A stretch of 42,034 nucleotides of DNA from a virus: the IMG/VR virus record IMGVR_UViG_3300030616_000010, positions 1 to 42,034 of that record; one strand, written 5' to 3'. Of the stretch, positions 30,225-37,629 are shown piece by piece. Within the stretch, counting starts at the first letter, position 1. The number at the start of each line of letters is the position of its first letter. The notes under the pieces are model-generated. The model did no database searches. It was not told where the DNA came from and worked only from the letters and a program-made list of their open reading frames with translations. Made by a program: the position numbers and the translations under genes.

Positions 30225-30290
30225 GAACGCCCCGGGGCTGCCGCCCCGGGGGTTGGCTCGCCCGTCGCCGTGGCTCTGCCCCTGCCCGCT
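30225..30290. repeat. Palindromic element C10 (single arm)
   Basis: AACGCCCCGGGGCTGCCGCC then CCGGGGGTTGGCTCGCCCG with GTCGCCGTGGCTCTGCCCC. Confidence 0.85.
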
Positions 30291-30295
30291 CATCC

Positions 30296-30514
30296 TCACA
30301 GCCCTCCGAGGAGCTTGGCGACGGTCAGCCCCGTCGCCCCGGTGGCGAGACCAACGCCGATGGCGATGCCGACGAAGAAAGCCCGCCATCGCCTGAGTTT
30401 CTGGGCGGGCGGGCAGTTTTCGGAGTATCGAGGCAGCGCCTTTTCCAGGACGCGCCGGATCGCCTGGTCGAAGTGAAGCTCGATCCATTCCCGATCGCTC
30501 TCGGACAGCGCCAT
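30296..30514 (-). CDS. Small membrane-anchored protein
   Basis: 72 aa from the ATG at 30514, MALSESDREWIELHFDQAIR. A charged helical N-terminus (residues 1-45) is followed by one hydrophobic segment, FFVGIAIGVGLATGATGLTV, near the C-terminus. This is the layout of XhlA-type hemolysin/holin helpers or other small membrane proteins; it is unusual between capsid and neck genes. Confidence in the exact start is low because only GGTGAT lies upstream. Confidence 0.55.
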   Translation of the reverse strand: MALSESDREWIELHFDQAIRRVLEKALPRYSENCPPAQKLRRWRAFFVGIAIGVGLATGATGLTVAKLLGGL

Positions 30515-30604
30515 GGCATCACCGTATAGGTCGCCGGGCCGGGCGAGGAGGACTCCCTTCCGCACTCGCGCCGGCCCGACGGTGGACCATCGACCACGCG
30601 CGTC

Positions 30605-30700
30605 CGCTCTTCAACGCCCCGGGGCTGTACTACTCTGCGAAGCAGCGCTTCGCTGCGAAGCACGAGCCGCCCCGGGGGTTGGCCCGGCAGTCGCCGTGGC
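30605..30700. repeat. Palindromic element C11 with nested palindrome
   Basis: Almost a copy of C9: AACGCCCCGGGGCTGTACTA, nested GCGAAGCAGCGCTTCGCTGC, then GCCGCCCCGGGGGTTGGCC. Two copies 1 kb apart share the same nested insertion. Confidence 0.85.
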
Positions 30701-30726
30701 TCTATCCCGCTTGCCCGCCCGGCGGG

Positions 30727-31698
30727 TCAGCCGTCCGTCGAGATCGTGGTCCAGAAGACGCCCGCATCGCCCTGGAGGATTTCATCGGTGGACGCCCGCA
30801 CGCGGACCACGTCGGCCCGCACCGTGTCGTCGCGGTACGTCTCGACGGTCGGCATCTCGGGCGAGTCCTTCGTCCACAGGACGGTTCGGCCCGCGCAGCC
30901 GGTGTCGATCCCGACGCCGTCGCTCGGCGCGATGTAGCCGAGCCCGGCCGTGTTCGTCGGCCAGATATTGCTCATCGACTCGGCGACGCCCTCTTCCTTC
31001 GTGTCGTAGTGCGTCTGGCCGATGAGGATCTGTTTGATCCCCATCGCCGACGCGATCGCGGACCGCATCTTCTCCTCGTCCGCGACGCGGAGATCGACGT
31101 ACTTGATCCGGTCGAGAATCTTCGTGGCGTTGTTGAGGTACTGCCAGTCCACGTTGTTGACGACGAGCGTGAGCTGGTCCTTCCGGATGCCGCTGGCCTG
31201 GAGGATGACCAGCGCCGCGTTGTCCACGTCGGTGACGGGCGTGGCGGTCGCGATCGTCGCCCATGCCGTGGCCGCCGCGGTCGCCGAGAACGTGGTCTCG
31301 TTCGTCAGCAGCGCCGCGACGCGGCGTTCGTGGTTGAGCCGCGCGAGGACCCCGAGCTGGCGGGTGGCCATGGCCTCGTAGTCGAAGAAGTCCTCGTAGT
31401 GGTTCTCGTCGAAGTCGTCCAGGACGTGCTCGTTGCCGTGGTCCTCGCACGTGAACGTGGCCGGCTCGGTCTGCAGGTCGATCCGGTTGTACGCCCCGTT
31501 CGGCGCCCGGTCGTCGCTGACCGGCTTCTTCCACCACTCGCGGGGGAAGACCGGGTACTGCGCGGTCTTCCTCTTCGTGCGGAAGATCGGCATGACGATG
31601 AGGCCGATCATGCTGTCCGTGTACTGCGTGACGTCGACCTCCGTCATCTGGGCCTGGAGGTCCTGCCGCCAGGTCCCGCTTGCGGGCGTGATAGCCAT
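30727..31698 (-). CDS. Major capsid protein (lambda gpE-type)
   Basis: 323 aa, MAITPASGTWRQDLQAQMTE. Length and several landmarks (MPIFRTKRKTAQYPVFPREW; RIDLQTEPATFTCEDHGNEH; DNAALVILQASGIRKDQLTL; QILIGQTHYDTKEEG; PSDGVGIDTGCAGRTVLWTK) fit the gpE-like capsid proteins that form HK97-fold shells. It follows the decoration and protease genes as in lambda. The start has GGAGACCGCAAA upstream. Confidence 0.85.
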   Translation of the reverse strand: MAITPASGTWRQDLQAQMTEVDVTQYTDSMIGLIVMPIFRTKRKTAQYPVFPREWWKKPVSDDRAPNGAYNRIDLQTEPATFTCEDHGNEHVLDDFDENHYEDFFDYEAMATRQLGVLARLNHERRVAALLTNETTFSATAAATAWATIATATPVTDVDNAALVILQASGIRKDQLTLVVNNVDWQYLNNATKILDRIKYVDLRVADEEKMRSAIASAMGIKQILIGQTHYDTKEEGVAESMSNIWPTNTAGLGYIAPSDGVGIDTGCAGRTVLWTKDSPEMPTVETYRDDTVRADVVRVRASTDEILQGDAGVFWTTISTDG

Positions 31699-31791
31699 TT
31701 TGCGGTCTCCTTACCGTGTGCTGTTCGTCATTGGTTCAGGCCCGCCGCGGCGCATCTCCGTATGCCGCCGCGGGGCCGTTGTCGTCGCGTG

Positions 31792-32010
31792 TCATCTCAT
31801 CGCTCGGGCGCCGCACTCCTGCCACCACTGCTGCCAGGCCGCGTAGCTCCGCGGCAGCTCGCCCGCCAGGAGGCTGGCCGCCTCCCCGCAGCTCATGCCG
31901 CCCTCCTGGAGCTCGCGGATCGCCGCCCGGAACGTTTCGGCCGTCCCGTCGTCTCCCCTCCGCGGCGCGCTGCGCTTCGGCGCCGCCATCTTCTTCTTCG
32001 CTCTCGCCAT
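31792..32010 (-). CDS. Small basic protein
   Basis: 72 aa, MARAKKKMAAPKRSAPRRGD then ETFRAAIRELQEGGMSCGEA, ending AAWQQWWQECGARAMR. A basic, disordered N-terminus and a short helical C-terminus. The ATG has GGGAG 7 bases upstream, directly after element A9. It lies between the decoration and capsid genes. Function unknown. Confidence 0.6.
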   Translation of the reverse strand: MARAKKKMAAPKRSAPRRGDDGTAETFRAAIRELQEGGMSCGEAASLLAGELPRSYAAWQQWWQECGARAMR

Positions 32011-32019
32011 CGTCTCACT

Positions 32020-32085
32020 CCCAAGAGGCGGTCGTCCCGACCGCCGTTTAACGGCGTGCGGCACGCGCGTCTCTTCTCCCGGCTG
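32020..32085. repeat. Palindromic element A9, two copies head to head
   Basis: CAAGAGGCGGTCGTCCCGAC then CGCCGTTTAACGGCG then GTGCGGCACGCGCGTCTCTT. The right part is an inverted A copy (complement AAGAGACGCGCGTGCCGC), so two A elements share the central TTTAA segment. The outer copy abuts the ribosome-binding site of the gene starting at 32010. Confidence 0.8.
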
Positions 32086-32094
32086 ACCGGGTCC

Positions 32095-32165
32095 GGCACG
32101 CCATCCGGGCCAACGCCCGGGGGTTGCACCCCCCGGGGTCGGTCACCCGGCGTCTTGGCGATCTC
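32095..32165. repeat. Palindromic element C12 (single, diverged arm)
   Basis: CAACGCCCGGGGGTTGCACC then CCCCGGGGTCGGTCACCCGGC. Stem diverged but still self-complementary. Confidence 0.8.
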
Positions 32166-32169
32166 CCGC

Positions 32170-33210
32170 TCAGACGTCCCGCGGGCAGACCGCGTGGACG
32201 TAGTCCACCAGGAGCGTCTCGGCGTTGGCATCGCCGGCCTTGACGCTCATCGCGACGTGCATCTCCGCCAGTCCGGCGATCGTGAGCGTGACGGCCGTAT
32301 CGGCCACGCCGTTCACGTACGGCGTGACGTTCGCCGTGACGCCGTCGTTGTAGTCGTAGAGGAACGCCAGCCGCGTCCACTCTCCGTCGGTGAAGTCCCC
32401 GACGTCCGTGTTCGTGGACTGCACCGCGGCGTTGGAGGCCTCGAACTGCCAGACCGTTCCCCCGTCCACTTTGAAGAAGCCCGCGCCGTCATAGCTGGCC
32501 GCCGGCCCGGCGTCGGCGTCCTGGAGCATGTCCACCGTGACGAGGTCCGTCAGGCCGACCCAGATCCCCGCGTCGTCGTCGTTCGCCTCGGTCAGCTTCA
32601 GGCGGATCTCGAAGAAGAGGTTCCGGTCCGTGTCGAACAGGAAGCACTCCGGCACGGACGCGACAGTGGTCGCGTCGTTGTCGTCGCCGTCGCTGACGAT
32701 CTGGAGGATTCCGCCGGCCGCGTCGATGAGGGCCTGCGTCCCGCCGGCGTCCTCGGCGACCACCCACCGGCCCACCGTCGCGGTGTTGTCGAACTGGATG
32801 AAGTCGTCGAAGTACTCGAAGACCGAGTAGTGGCCCGACTGGAAGTCGTTCCCGCCGCGGGGTCCCCAGACGATGCACGGGATCTTCCCGCCGTCGGCCG
32901 TGGACGCCAGCAGCGCGATGCCGAGCTGTTTTCCGACCGCGCTGGCCGAGATCTTCCCGTCGGTGTCCGCATAGATCGCGGCCCCGGCGGCGATCACGCC
33001 GCTGGCGGTGAGCTTGCGGACGTTCCCGTTCATGCAGTGGCAGGCGACCGCGGTCGCGATGGCGACGGCCTGCGTGGTGATGCCGATCGGCTCATCGCCG
33101 CTGTCGGCGTAGACGGCGGTCGTGCCGGACAGCTTGACCAGGCGGTCGGCCGCCAGCGCCTCGCCGCTCATCAGCGTGAACGGCCCGCTATTGCTCCATC
33201 CAAGTGTCAT
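32170..33210 (-). CDS. Capsid decoration protein (gpD-like) fused to a lectin-like domain
   Basis: 346 aa. Residues 1-110 (MTLGWSNSGPFTLMSGEALA; RLVKLSGTTAVYADSGDEPI; ASGVIAAGAAIYADTDGKIS) match the short beta-tulip decoration proteins (DUF2190/gpD-like). Residues about 120-346 look like a concanavalin/LamG jelly-roll (FEYFDDFIQFDNTATVGRWV; NLFFEIRLKLTEANDDDAGI; EWTRLAFLYDYNDGVTANVT). The gpD-like part would sit on the capsid shell and display the sugar-binding domain. The start has GAGGAG 9 bases upstream. Fusion is inferred by reading, not by structure. Confidence 0.75.
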   Translation of the reverse strand: MTLGWSNSGPFTLMSGEALAADRLVKLSGTTAVYADSGDEPIGITTQAVAIATAVACHCMNGNVRKLTASGVIAAGAAIYADTDGKISASAVGKQLGIALLASTADGGKIPCIVWGPRGGNDFQSGHYSVFEYFDDFIQFDNTATVGRWVVAEDAGGTQALIDAAGGILQIVSDGDDNDATTVASVPECFLFDTDRNLFFEIRLKLTEANDDDAGIWVGLTDLVTVDMLQDADAGPAASYDGAGFFKVDGGTVWQFEASNAAVQSTNTDVGDFTDGEWTRLAFLYDYNDGVTANVTPYVNGVADTAVTLTIAGLAEMHVAMSVKAGDANAETLLVDYVHAVCPRDV

Positions 33211-33267
33211 GGCGTTTTCTCCTCGGGCCCGGACCGGCCGGCCCGCGCCTCAGTCTGAGTTCCACTT

Positions 33268-33385
33268 CCGTTCCGCAAAGCCCGATGTTTCGTCCCGAAC
33301 GCGCAGCGCTTCGGGACGAAACGTCAAGATTCTTGTCCCGCTCTGACCCGGCAGGCCGCCCGACCGCACCGCGGCCCTCGCGCCG
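33268..33385. repeat. Palindromic element B14 (right arm, nested palindrome)
   Basis: AAGCCCGATGTTTCG ... CGAAACGTCAAGATTC. The loop is a near-perfect nested palindrome, TTCGTCCCGAA-CGCGCAGCGC-TTCGGGACGAA. The tail is CCCGACCGCACCGCGGCCC. Confidence 0.85.
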
Positions 33386-33397
33386 TTCTTCCCTTCG

Positions 33398-33946
33398 TCA
33401 CCGCCCTCCGCTGAGCACGGGCCGGGTGGCCTTCCAGGCGTCGTGCGCCAGCGGCAGCTCGTGCGCCGCCCGGCGGAAGGCCCGGGCCTCCGTCCAGCCG
33501 TCGAGCGTCTTGAGCCCGGCCACTCGCCGGTCGTACGTCTCGGCCTTGCCGTCATCGGCCGGCGGCTTGGCCGGGTCCGCGAAGTCCGTCTCGGCCGTCC
33601 CGCCGTCGACGGCCGGCTCCTCTTCGGCGTCCGACGGATCGAGCGCCCGCGGCTTGACGCCGCCCTTGGCTACGCTTTCGAGCCGGTCGTTCGCCTCGTC
33701 GCGTTCCTTTTCCACGGCCGTCAGCCGGACGCGGATCGAATCGAACGCACGCGCCTTGGCCTCGGTCAGCGTGTCGCCCTCGCGCGTGGCGAGCTGGAGG
33801 ACCTCCGGGAAGTCGCCCAGCGCATCTCCGATCGCGGCGATCCGCTGGCGTTCGGCCTCCGTCGCCTTGTCGGCGGCGGCCTTCCGCTCGGCCTCCAGGT
33901 CGATCTCGTTCTGCCGGTCCGTCTTGTCGATCGCGTCGTCGCTCAT
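33398..33946 (-). CDS. Nested scaffold protein gene (lambda Nu3-like)
   Basis: 182 aa, in the same frame as the C-terminal part of the protease gene, starting at MSDDAIDKTDRQNEIDLEAE. The ATG has AAAGGAAAT upstream at a good distance, so a separate product is likely. The sequence is highly charged and helical, with the coiled-coil-like part ERKAAADKATEAERQRIAAI, typical of scaffolding. In lambda the Nu3 scaffold is encoded in this way within gene C. Inferred, but consistent in every detail. Confidence 0.65.
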   Translation of the reverse strand: MSDDAIDKTDRQNEIDLEAERKAAADKATEAERQRIAAIGDALGDFPEVLQLATREGDTLTEAKARAFDSIRVRLTAVEKERDEANDRLESVAKGGVKPRALDPSDAEEEPAVDGGTAETDFADPAKPPADDGKAETYDRRVAGLKTLDGWTEARAFRRAAHELPLAHDAWKATRPVLSGGR

Positions 33947-34876
33947 GGGATTTCCTTTCGTTCGGGCGGCCGGCGTGGCCGCGATGATTCGAGGTGCGGG
34001 CGTCGCCGCGGCGAGCGCCTGGCGGAACGTCTTGATCCCGTCGATGAGTCCCCGCTCGCGGGCCTCCGCGGGCAGGAAGCTCTCCCCCGTGGCCGCCTCC
34101 ACCAGGCGGTCCGCGTCGATGCCGCGTCCCCGCCGGACGGCGGCGAGGAACTCCTGGAAGTGGAAGTCCACGCGTCGGCGGAGCGGTTCGAGCTGCTCGT
34201 CGCTGATCGGGATCCCCGGCTCGCCAGCGCCCTTATGCGGTCCGCTGCGGATGATGTGCAGCCGCAGGCCGAGGTTTTCCGCTCGGCGGGAGCTGTCCAG
34301 GACGACCGCGTACACGCCGATCGACCCGACGACCGCGTCGCGGGAGGCGTAGAACCGCAGCGCCTGGCTGCCGAGGTAGTACGCCGCCGAGCAGGCCATC
34401 CCGTCGGCGTAGGCGATGACGGGTTTCCGATCGCCCGCGGCGTGGATCTCGTCGGCCAGGTCGGCCAGCCCGTCGACGGTCCCGCCGGGGCTCTCGATCC
34501 GCAGGAGGACACGTCCGACCGCCTCGTCGGCCATGGCGGCTTCGAGCTGCTCGCGGATCCGCTCGACGGAGGTCCCGCGCGGCTGGCTGACGCGGTTGAC
34601 CTGGCGGGAGTACTTGGCGATCACGCCCGAGATCGGGATGATCTCCGTGTTGCCGATCCGTTCGCTGTCCGGGTGGCTGGCTCGCTGATCGCGGGCCGCG
34701 ACGATCGCCTCGACGTCCGCGGCCGGCAGCGCCGTTCCGGAGATGTGCCGCTCGACGATCGCGGCGAGCTGCTGGAGCACGCCCGGTTCGAGCGCCCACG
34801 CGGTCTGCTGGACATAGTCGAGGATCGCCGAGATCGGCCCGCCGCCGGCGTTTGTGTCGTCGTCCGTCACCGTCAC
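33398..34876 (-). CDS. Prohead protease (S49/SppA-like, gpC-type) with C-terminal scaffold
   Basis: 492 aa with a GTG start at 34876. The S49 peptidase domain covers residues about 75-320: RIGNTEIIPISGVIAKYSRQ, VLLRIESPGGTVDGLADLAD, and the likely catalytic Ser in YADGMACSAAYYLGSQALRF, then GSIGVYAVVLD. The C-terminal part includes the scaffold. It cleaves head proteins during prohead maturation. The start overlaps the stop of a short displaced frame (GTGA), suggesting that a coding sequence precedes it (see the entry at 34873-35003). Confidence 0.85.
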   Translation of the reverse strand: MTVTDDDTNAGGGPISAILDYVQQTAWALEPGVLQQLAAIVERHISGTALPAADVEAIVAARDQRASHPDSERIGNTEIIPISGVIAKYSRQVNRVSQPRGTSVERIREQLEAAMADEAVGRVLLRIESPGGTVDGLADLADEIHAAGDRKPVIAYADGMACSAAYYLGSQALRFYASRDAVVGSIGVYAVVLDSSRRAENLGLRLHIIRSGPHKGAGEPGIPISDEQLEPLRRRVDFHFQEFLAAVRRGRGIDADRLVEAATGESFLPAEARERGLIDGIKTFRQALAAATPAPRIIAATPAARTKGNPMSDDAIDKTDRQNEIDLEAERKAAADKATEAERQRIAAIGDALGDFPEVLQLATREGDTLTEAKARAFDSIRVRLTAVEKERDEANDRLESVAKGGVKPRALDPSDAEEEPAVDGGTAETDFADPAKPPADDGKAETYDRRVAGLKTLDGWTEARAFRRAAHELPLAHDAWKATRPVLSGGR

Positions 34877-35003
34877 GCCTCCACTCCGGGCAGTCCCACC
34901 GCGTACATCACGGGCGGCCAGCCCGCCGCCGCGGGTTTCAGCAGTCCGCTCAGCGGCTCGATCGTCTCGATCTCCGCGCCGCCCGCGCTCGCCCGCGCGC
35001 CCG
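34873..35003 (-). pseudogene. Displaced portal C-terminus or tiny coding sequence
   Basis: After the portal stop, one frame continues with ARASAGGAEIETIEPLSG then LLKPAAAGWPPVMYAVGLPG VEA and ends in a TGA overlapping the GTG of the protease gene. There is no own start with a ribosome-binding site. It looks like the true end of the portal (or a linker peptide), put out of frame by insertion of element C13. It may still be translated by coupling. Confidence 0.45.
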
Positions 35004-35068
35004 TCAACGCCCCGGGGTTGTATCCCCGGGGGTCGGCGTTTCGGCGCCTTGGCTCTCCCGGGGAATCA
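35003..35068. repeat. Palindromic element C13 at the end of the portal gene
   Basis: CAACGCCCCGGGGTTGTATC then CCCGGGGGTCGGCGTTTCGG. It supplies the last portal residues (TPTPGDTTPGR) and the stop codon. Confidence 0.8.
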
Positions 35069-36584
35069 GCCCGCGCTGTCTCTGTTCGTTCAGTTCCCAC
35101 TTTCGCTCATCCCAGACTTCCTCCGGGTCGCGTCCGTGCTCCCGGATGCACTCGCTCTCGGTCTTGACGCCGTTCTTGAGGTCCGTCTCGTCGGCCTTCG
35201 CCTGCTTGTAGGGATCCACGGACCACCACCGCCCCGGCTGCCAGGCGGCCCGGTAGATGTTCTCGGCCGGCGGTAGCTCGCGTGCGGCCACAGCCCGCAC
35301 GATTAAGCGCCGCACGATCGGCACGGCGATCCGCGAGATCGTGAACCGCTGCTCCCGCCGGAATGCCCGGTGGGCCTCGAGCAGGGCCGCCCGCGCGGAC
35401 GAGTAGTTCGTCTTGGAGAAGTCAAGCAGGACGAGTTCCAAGGGCATCGACCCGGCGGCCCCCACGATCCGCGCGCACGTGACCAGGTACGGCTCGAACT
35501 GGTGCGTCGGCCGCGTGGGCGCGACGAAGTCGAGCTCCTCGCCGGGCACGCCGTCGTAGACCATTCCGGGCTCGTGGCGGAGGAGCTTCGTGAACGTGGT
35601 GTCGCTGTCGGGCGTGGCGTTCGGGTCGGTCTGGACCTCCGTCCCTGGCAGGGCGTCCGTGAGGGACGGATCGCGTTTGAGGAACCACGCCCAGTCCGCC
35701 TGCATCTGGGCGGCGAGCGTTTCCGCGTCGATGTAGGCGTCCAGCTTGTCGATCAGCCCCATTGTGGAGGTCAGCATCGGAAGCCCGCGGGACTGCCCGA
35801 ACCGCGTCCGGTTCGCCGGCAGGATAGCGTCGGCCGCGTCGATCCGCTCGGCATTGGCCCTGCCGGTCCAGCCGAGCCGGTTGTGCCGCTTGGCCTTGGC
35901 GACGTGGTAGGCGATGACATCGCCGCGGGCGTTGGTCTCGACGCCGTGGCTGATCCGCTCCCGGCGGGCCGCGTCGATGTCACGCGGCGTGACGAGCCAT
36001 TCCCCTTCGTAGGCCTGGACTCGCCCGTCGTCCGTGAACGCCAGCAGGACGTCGCCGTCCACCCATACGGCCCGCAGCGCGAGCCGCAGCCCCTCCTGGA
36101 AGTCGATCCCGCCGAGGAACAGCCCTTGCATCCGGTCCGTGACCAGGGCATTGACCTCCCGGTCGAGCCCTTCGTCGCCAGTATTCGCCCGCCAGCCGAG
36201 CCCGTCCCCGAGGACGTTGTCAATCGCCCGCTCGACGATCCCGTGGTAAAGCGGCGTGTTCCGGTCGTGCTCTCGGGAGAGCTCGCGGAGTTCCCAGAGC
36301 GTCCGCGGGTCGGCCTGCTCGTTGGCGGTTCCCCCGCGGCCGGGCCCGCGGCGGTGCGTCCGGAGATCGTTGACCACGTCGTAGCCGCCGGCGAGGATGG
36401 CCGTTTGGAGGCGGGCGTGCTGCCGCATGAGTCCGCGTCGGGGGCTGATCGCCCGAACGACCGCGTCGGCCGCCCGTCCGATCGGTCCGGGTCGGGCCTT
36501 CTGGGCGAGTTTGTTGCCCCGTCCCGCGCGGAGCGCGGCATCGACGGCCCGGCCGGCGAACGTGCTGGCGGGTCGGGCGCTCAT
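35004..36584 (-). CDS. Portal protein (lambda gpB family)
   Basis: 526 aa. Landmarks include DLRTHRRGPGRGGTANEQAD, WRANTGDEGLDREVNALVTD, GDVLLAFTDDGRVQAYEGEW, ANRTRFGQSRGLPMLTSTMG and NYSSARAALLEAHRAFRREQ, which fit gpB-like portals (SPP1/lambda group). It forms the dodecameric ring through which DNA enters. Its start overlaps the gpW-like stop by ATGA. The final dozen residues are encoded by element C13, so the natural tail is probably missing. Confidence 0.9.
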   Translation of the reverse strand: MSARPASTFAGRAVDAALRAGRGNKLAQKARPGPIGRAADAVVRAISPRRGLMRQHARLQTAILAGGYDVVNDLRTHRRGPGRGGTANEQADPRTLWELRELSREHDRNTPLYHGIVERAIDNVLGDGLGWRANTGDEGLDREVNALVTDRMQGLFLGGIDFQEGLRLALRAVWVDGDVLLAFTDDGRVQAYEGEWLVTPRDIDAARRERISHGVETNARGDVIAYHVAKAKRHNRLGWTGRANAERIDAADAILPANRTRFGQSRGLPMLTSTMGLIDKLDAYIDAETLAAQMQADWAWFLKRDPSLTDALPGTEVQTDPNATPDSDTTFTKLLRHEPGMVYDGVPGEELDFVAPTRPTHQFEPYLVTCARIVGAAGSMPLELVLLDFSKTNYSSARAALLEAHRAFRREQRFTISRIAVPIVRRLIVRAVAARELPPAENIYRAAWQPGRWWSVDPYKQAKADETDLKNGVKTESECIREHGRDPEEVWDERKWELNEQRQRGLIPRESQGAETPTPGDTTPGR

Positions 36585-36802
36585 GCCGGCCTCCGGCGGA
36601 CATCGCCGAGCAGCACTTGCGTCCCGCGTGCGGCGAGGTTGACTTCCCGCTGGAGATCGCGTCGGAGGCTACGGAGGTCCTGCAGGCTCATCCGGCGGAC
36701 GGAGACGCCCCCCTGGGAGTATTCCTGGACGGGCCGCCCGGCGAGCAGAGCGGCGATCGCGTCGTTGACCGCGTCGAGCAGCGTCGAGGCGTCCGTTGCC
36801 AT
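36581..36802 (-). CDS. Head-tail joining protein (gpW-like)
   Basis: 73 aa, MATDASTLLDAVNDAIAALL followed by a short beta hairpin (QEYSQGGVSVRRMSLQDLRS) and a helix (LRRDLQREVNLAARG). This helix-hairpin-helix order is typical of lambda gpW, which closes the packaged head. It lies between large terminase and portal genes, as gpW does. Confidence 0.85.
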   Translation of the reverse strand: MATDASTLLDAVNDAIAALLAGRPVQEYSQGGVSVRRMSLQDLRSLRRDLQREVNLAARGTQVLLGDVRRRPA

Positions 36803-36912
36803 GCGGGCTCGGTCCTGTCATCCCGACGGTCCGATGTCCCGGCCGGCCCGTCCATGGGCCTGCCTGTCGCGTTCATTCTCCCGCGCCGCTCCCCGTCCCC
36901 GCCAGCGCGCGG

Positions 36913-36928
36913 AGTACAGCCCTGTACT
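36913..36928. promoter_or_regulatory. Perfect 7-2-7 palindrome, candidate operator
   Basis: AGTACAG-CC-CTGTACT. It is the most AT-rich patch of this gap and its symmetry suits a dimeric regulator. It lies about 110 bases upstream of the gpW-like gene. Not similar to elements A, B or C. Confidence 0.4.
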
Positions 36929-36984
36929 GTTTCCCGGCACCCCCGATCCGGCGCGATCCGCGCCCCCCGCGCCCACCCGCCGCT

Positions 36985-37175
36985 CGTCTCATCGCGTGTG
37001 CGGAATCCCACCGATTCGCCCCGAATCGCTGCGCGATCGGGACTCATCAGTGGGCTTTTCACCCCGTTCACCTCCCGCACATCCGGAAAGCCCGAGGTTG
37101 AATCCGCGAAACCTCGGGATTCCCCTCCCAGCTCGCACGTCTCCGGCCGCTCGACCCCACCGCGGCCCCGACTCC
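36985..37175. repeat. Palindromic element B15 (full inverted pair)
   Basis: Left arm GGAATCCCACCGATTCG ... ACTCATCAGTGGGC with an extra nested stem CCCGAATC...GATCGGG; right arm AAAGCCCGAGGTTGAATCC ... GAAACCTCGGGATTC; tail CTCGACCCCACCGCGGCC. The two arms have different stem sequences, each self-complementary. Confidence 0.85.
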
Positions 37176-37183
37176 GCGCGGAC

Positions 37184-37558
37184 CTACCGCCGCCCGTTTC
37201 CCCGTGCCCGCGCCGCCGCCACCTGGGAATCCGTCGCCCGGTTGAAGAGCTTGTACGTGTGCTGCCGTTTGCCGCGGCAGCGGACGCACCGCTCGACGAG
37301 CGGCGGATCGCAATCCAGGAGGATGAGCGTCCGCTGGACTCGCAGATCGGCCCCGCAGCGTTTGCATCGCGTTCGCCCCGGCTCGTACTCGATCGGCCCG
37401 AACAGGGCCGTCACGAGCCGGCGGACCAGCTCGGCCTTGCGACCCTTCGTGATCTGCCCTTGCTCCGCCAGTCGCCGGCGGAGCTCCGCCAGGGGCATCC
37501 GTCCGATGTCTTCCGCCGTCGGCTGTCCGGCCGCCGTCGCTCGCGTTCCATCGCTCAT
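37184..37558 (-). CDS. SAP-like / zinc-ribbon protein
   Basis: 124 aa, MSDGTRATAAGQPTAEDIGR. Residues about 20-50 (MPLAELRRRLAEQGQITKGR, KAELVRRLVTAL) fit the SAP helix-extended-helix motif, which binds DNA. Residues about 62-97 contain two Cys pairs (CKRCGADL ... CVRCRGK) of a zinc ribbon. The start at 37558 has GGAG 6 bases upstream, right after element A10; the frame is open further upstream but that part only reads through elements. It lies between the terminase and the head module. A role in packaging or DNA end handling is possible. Confidence 0.7.
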   Translation of the reverse strand: MSDGTRATAAGQPTAEDIGRMPLAELRRRLAEQGQITKGRKAELVRRLVTALFGPIEYEPGRTRCKRCGADLRVQRTLILLDCDPPLVERCVRCRGKRQHTYKLFNRATDSQVAAARARGNGRR

Positions 37559-37561
37559 GTC

Positions 37562-37612
37562 GCTCTCCAAGAGGCGTCCCGACGAACATCGGGAGGCCGT
37601 TAACTCATCGCC
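37562..37612. repeat. Palindromic element A10
   Basis: CCAAGAGGCG-TCCCGACGAACATCGGGA-GGCCGTTAACTCATCGCCC; the inner palindrome is a slightly decayed version of that in A1, A7 and C5. It abuts the ribosome-binding site of the SAP-like gene. Confidence 0.85.
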
Positions 37613-37629
37613 CGCGCCCGCGGCCGCTC

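Larger units (their letters stand above)
36803..37183. other. Gap of 381 bp with element B15 and a 7-2-7 palindrome
   Basis: No gene. Between the SAP/zinc gene and the gpW-like gene. It holds the palindrome AGTACAG-CC-CTGTACT (36913-36928) and the full element B15. It could carry a promoter for the head operon, but no clear -35/-10 pair was recognised. Confidence 0.5.
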
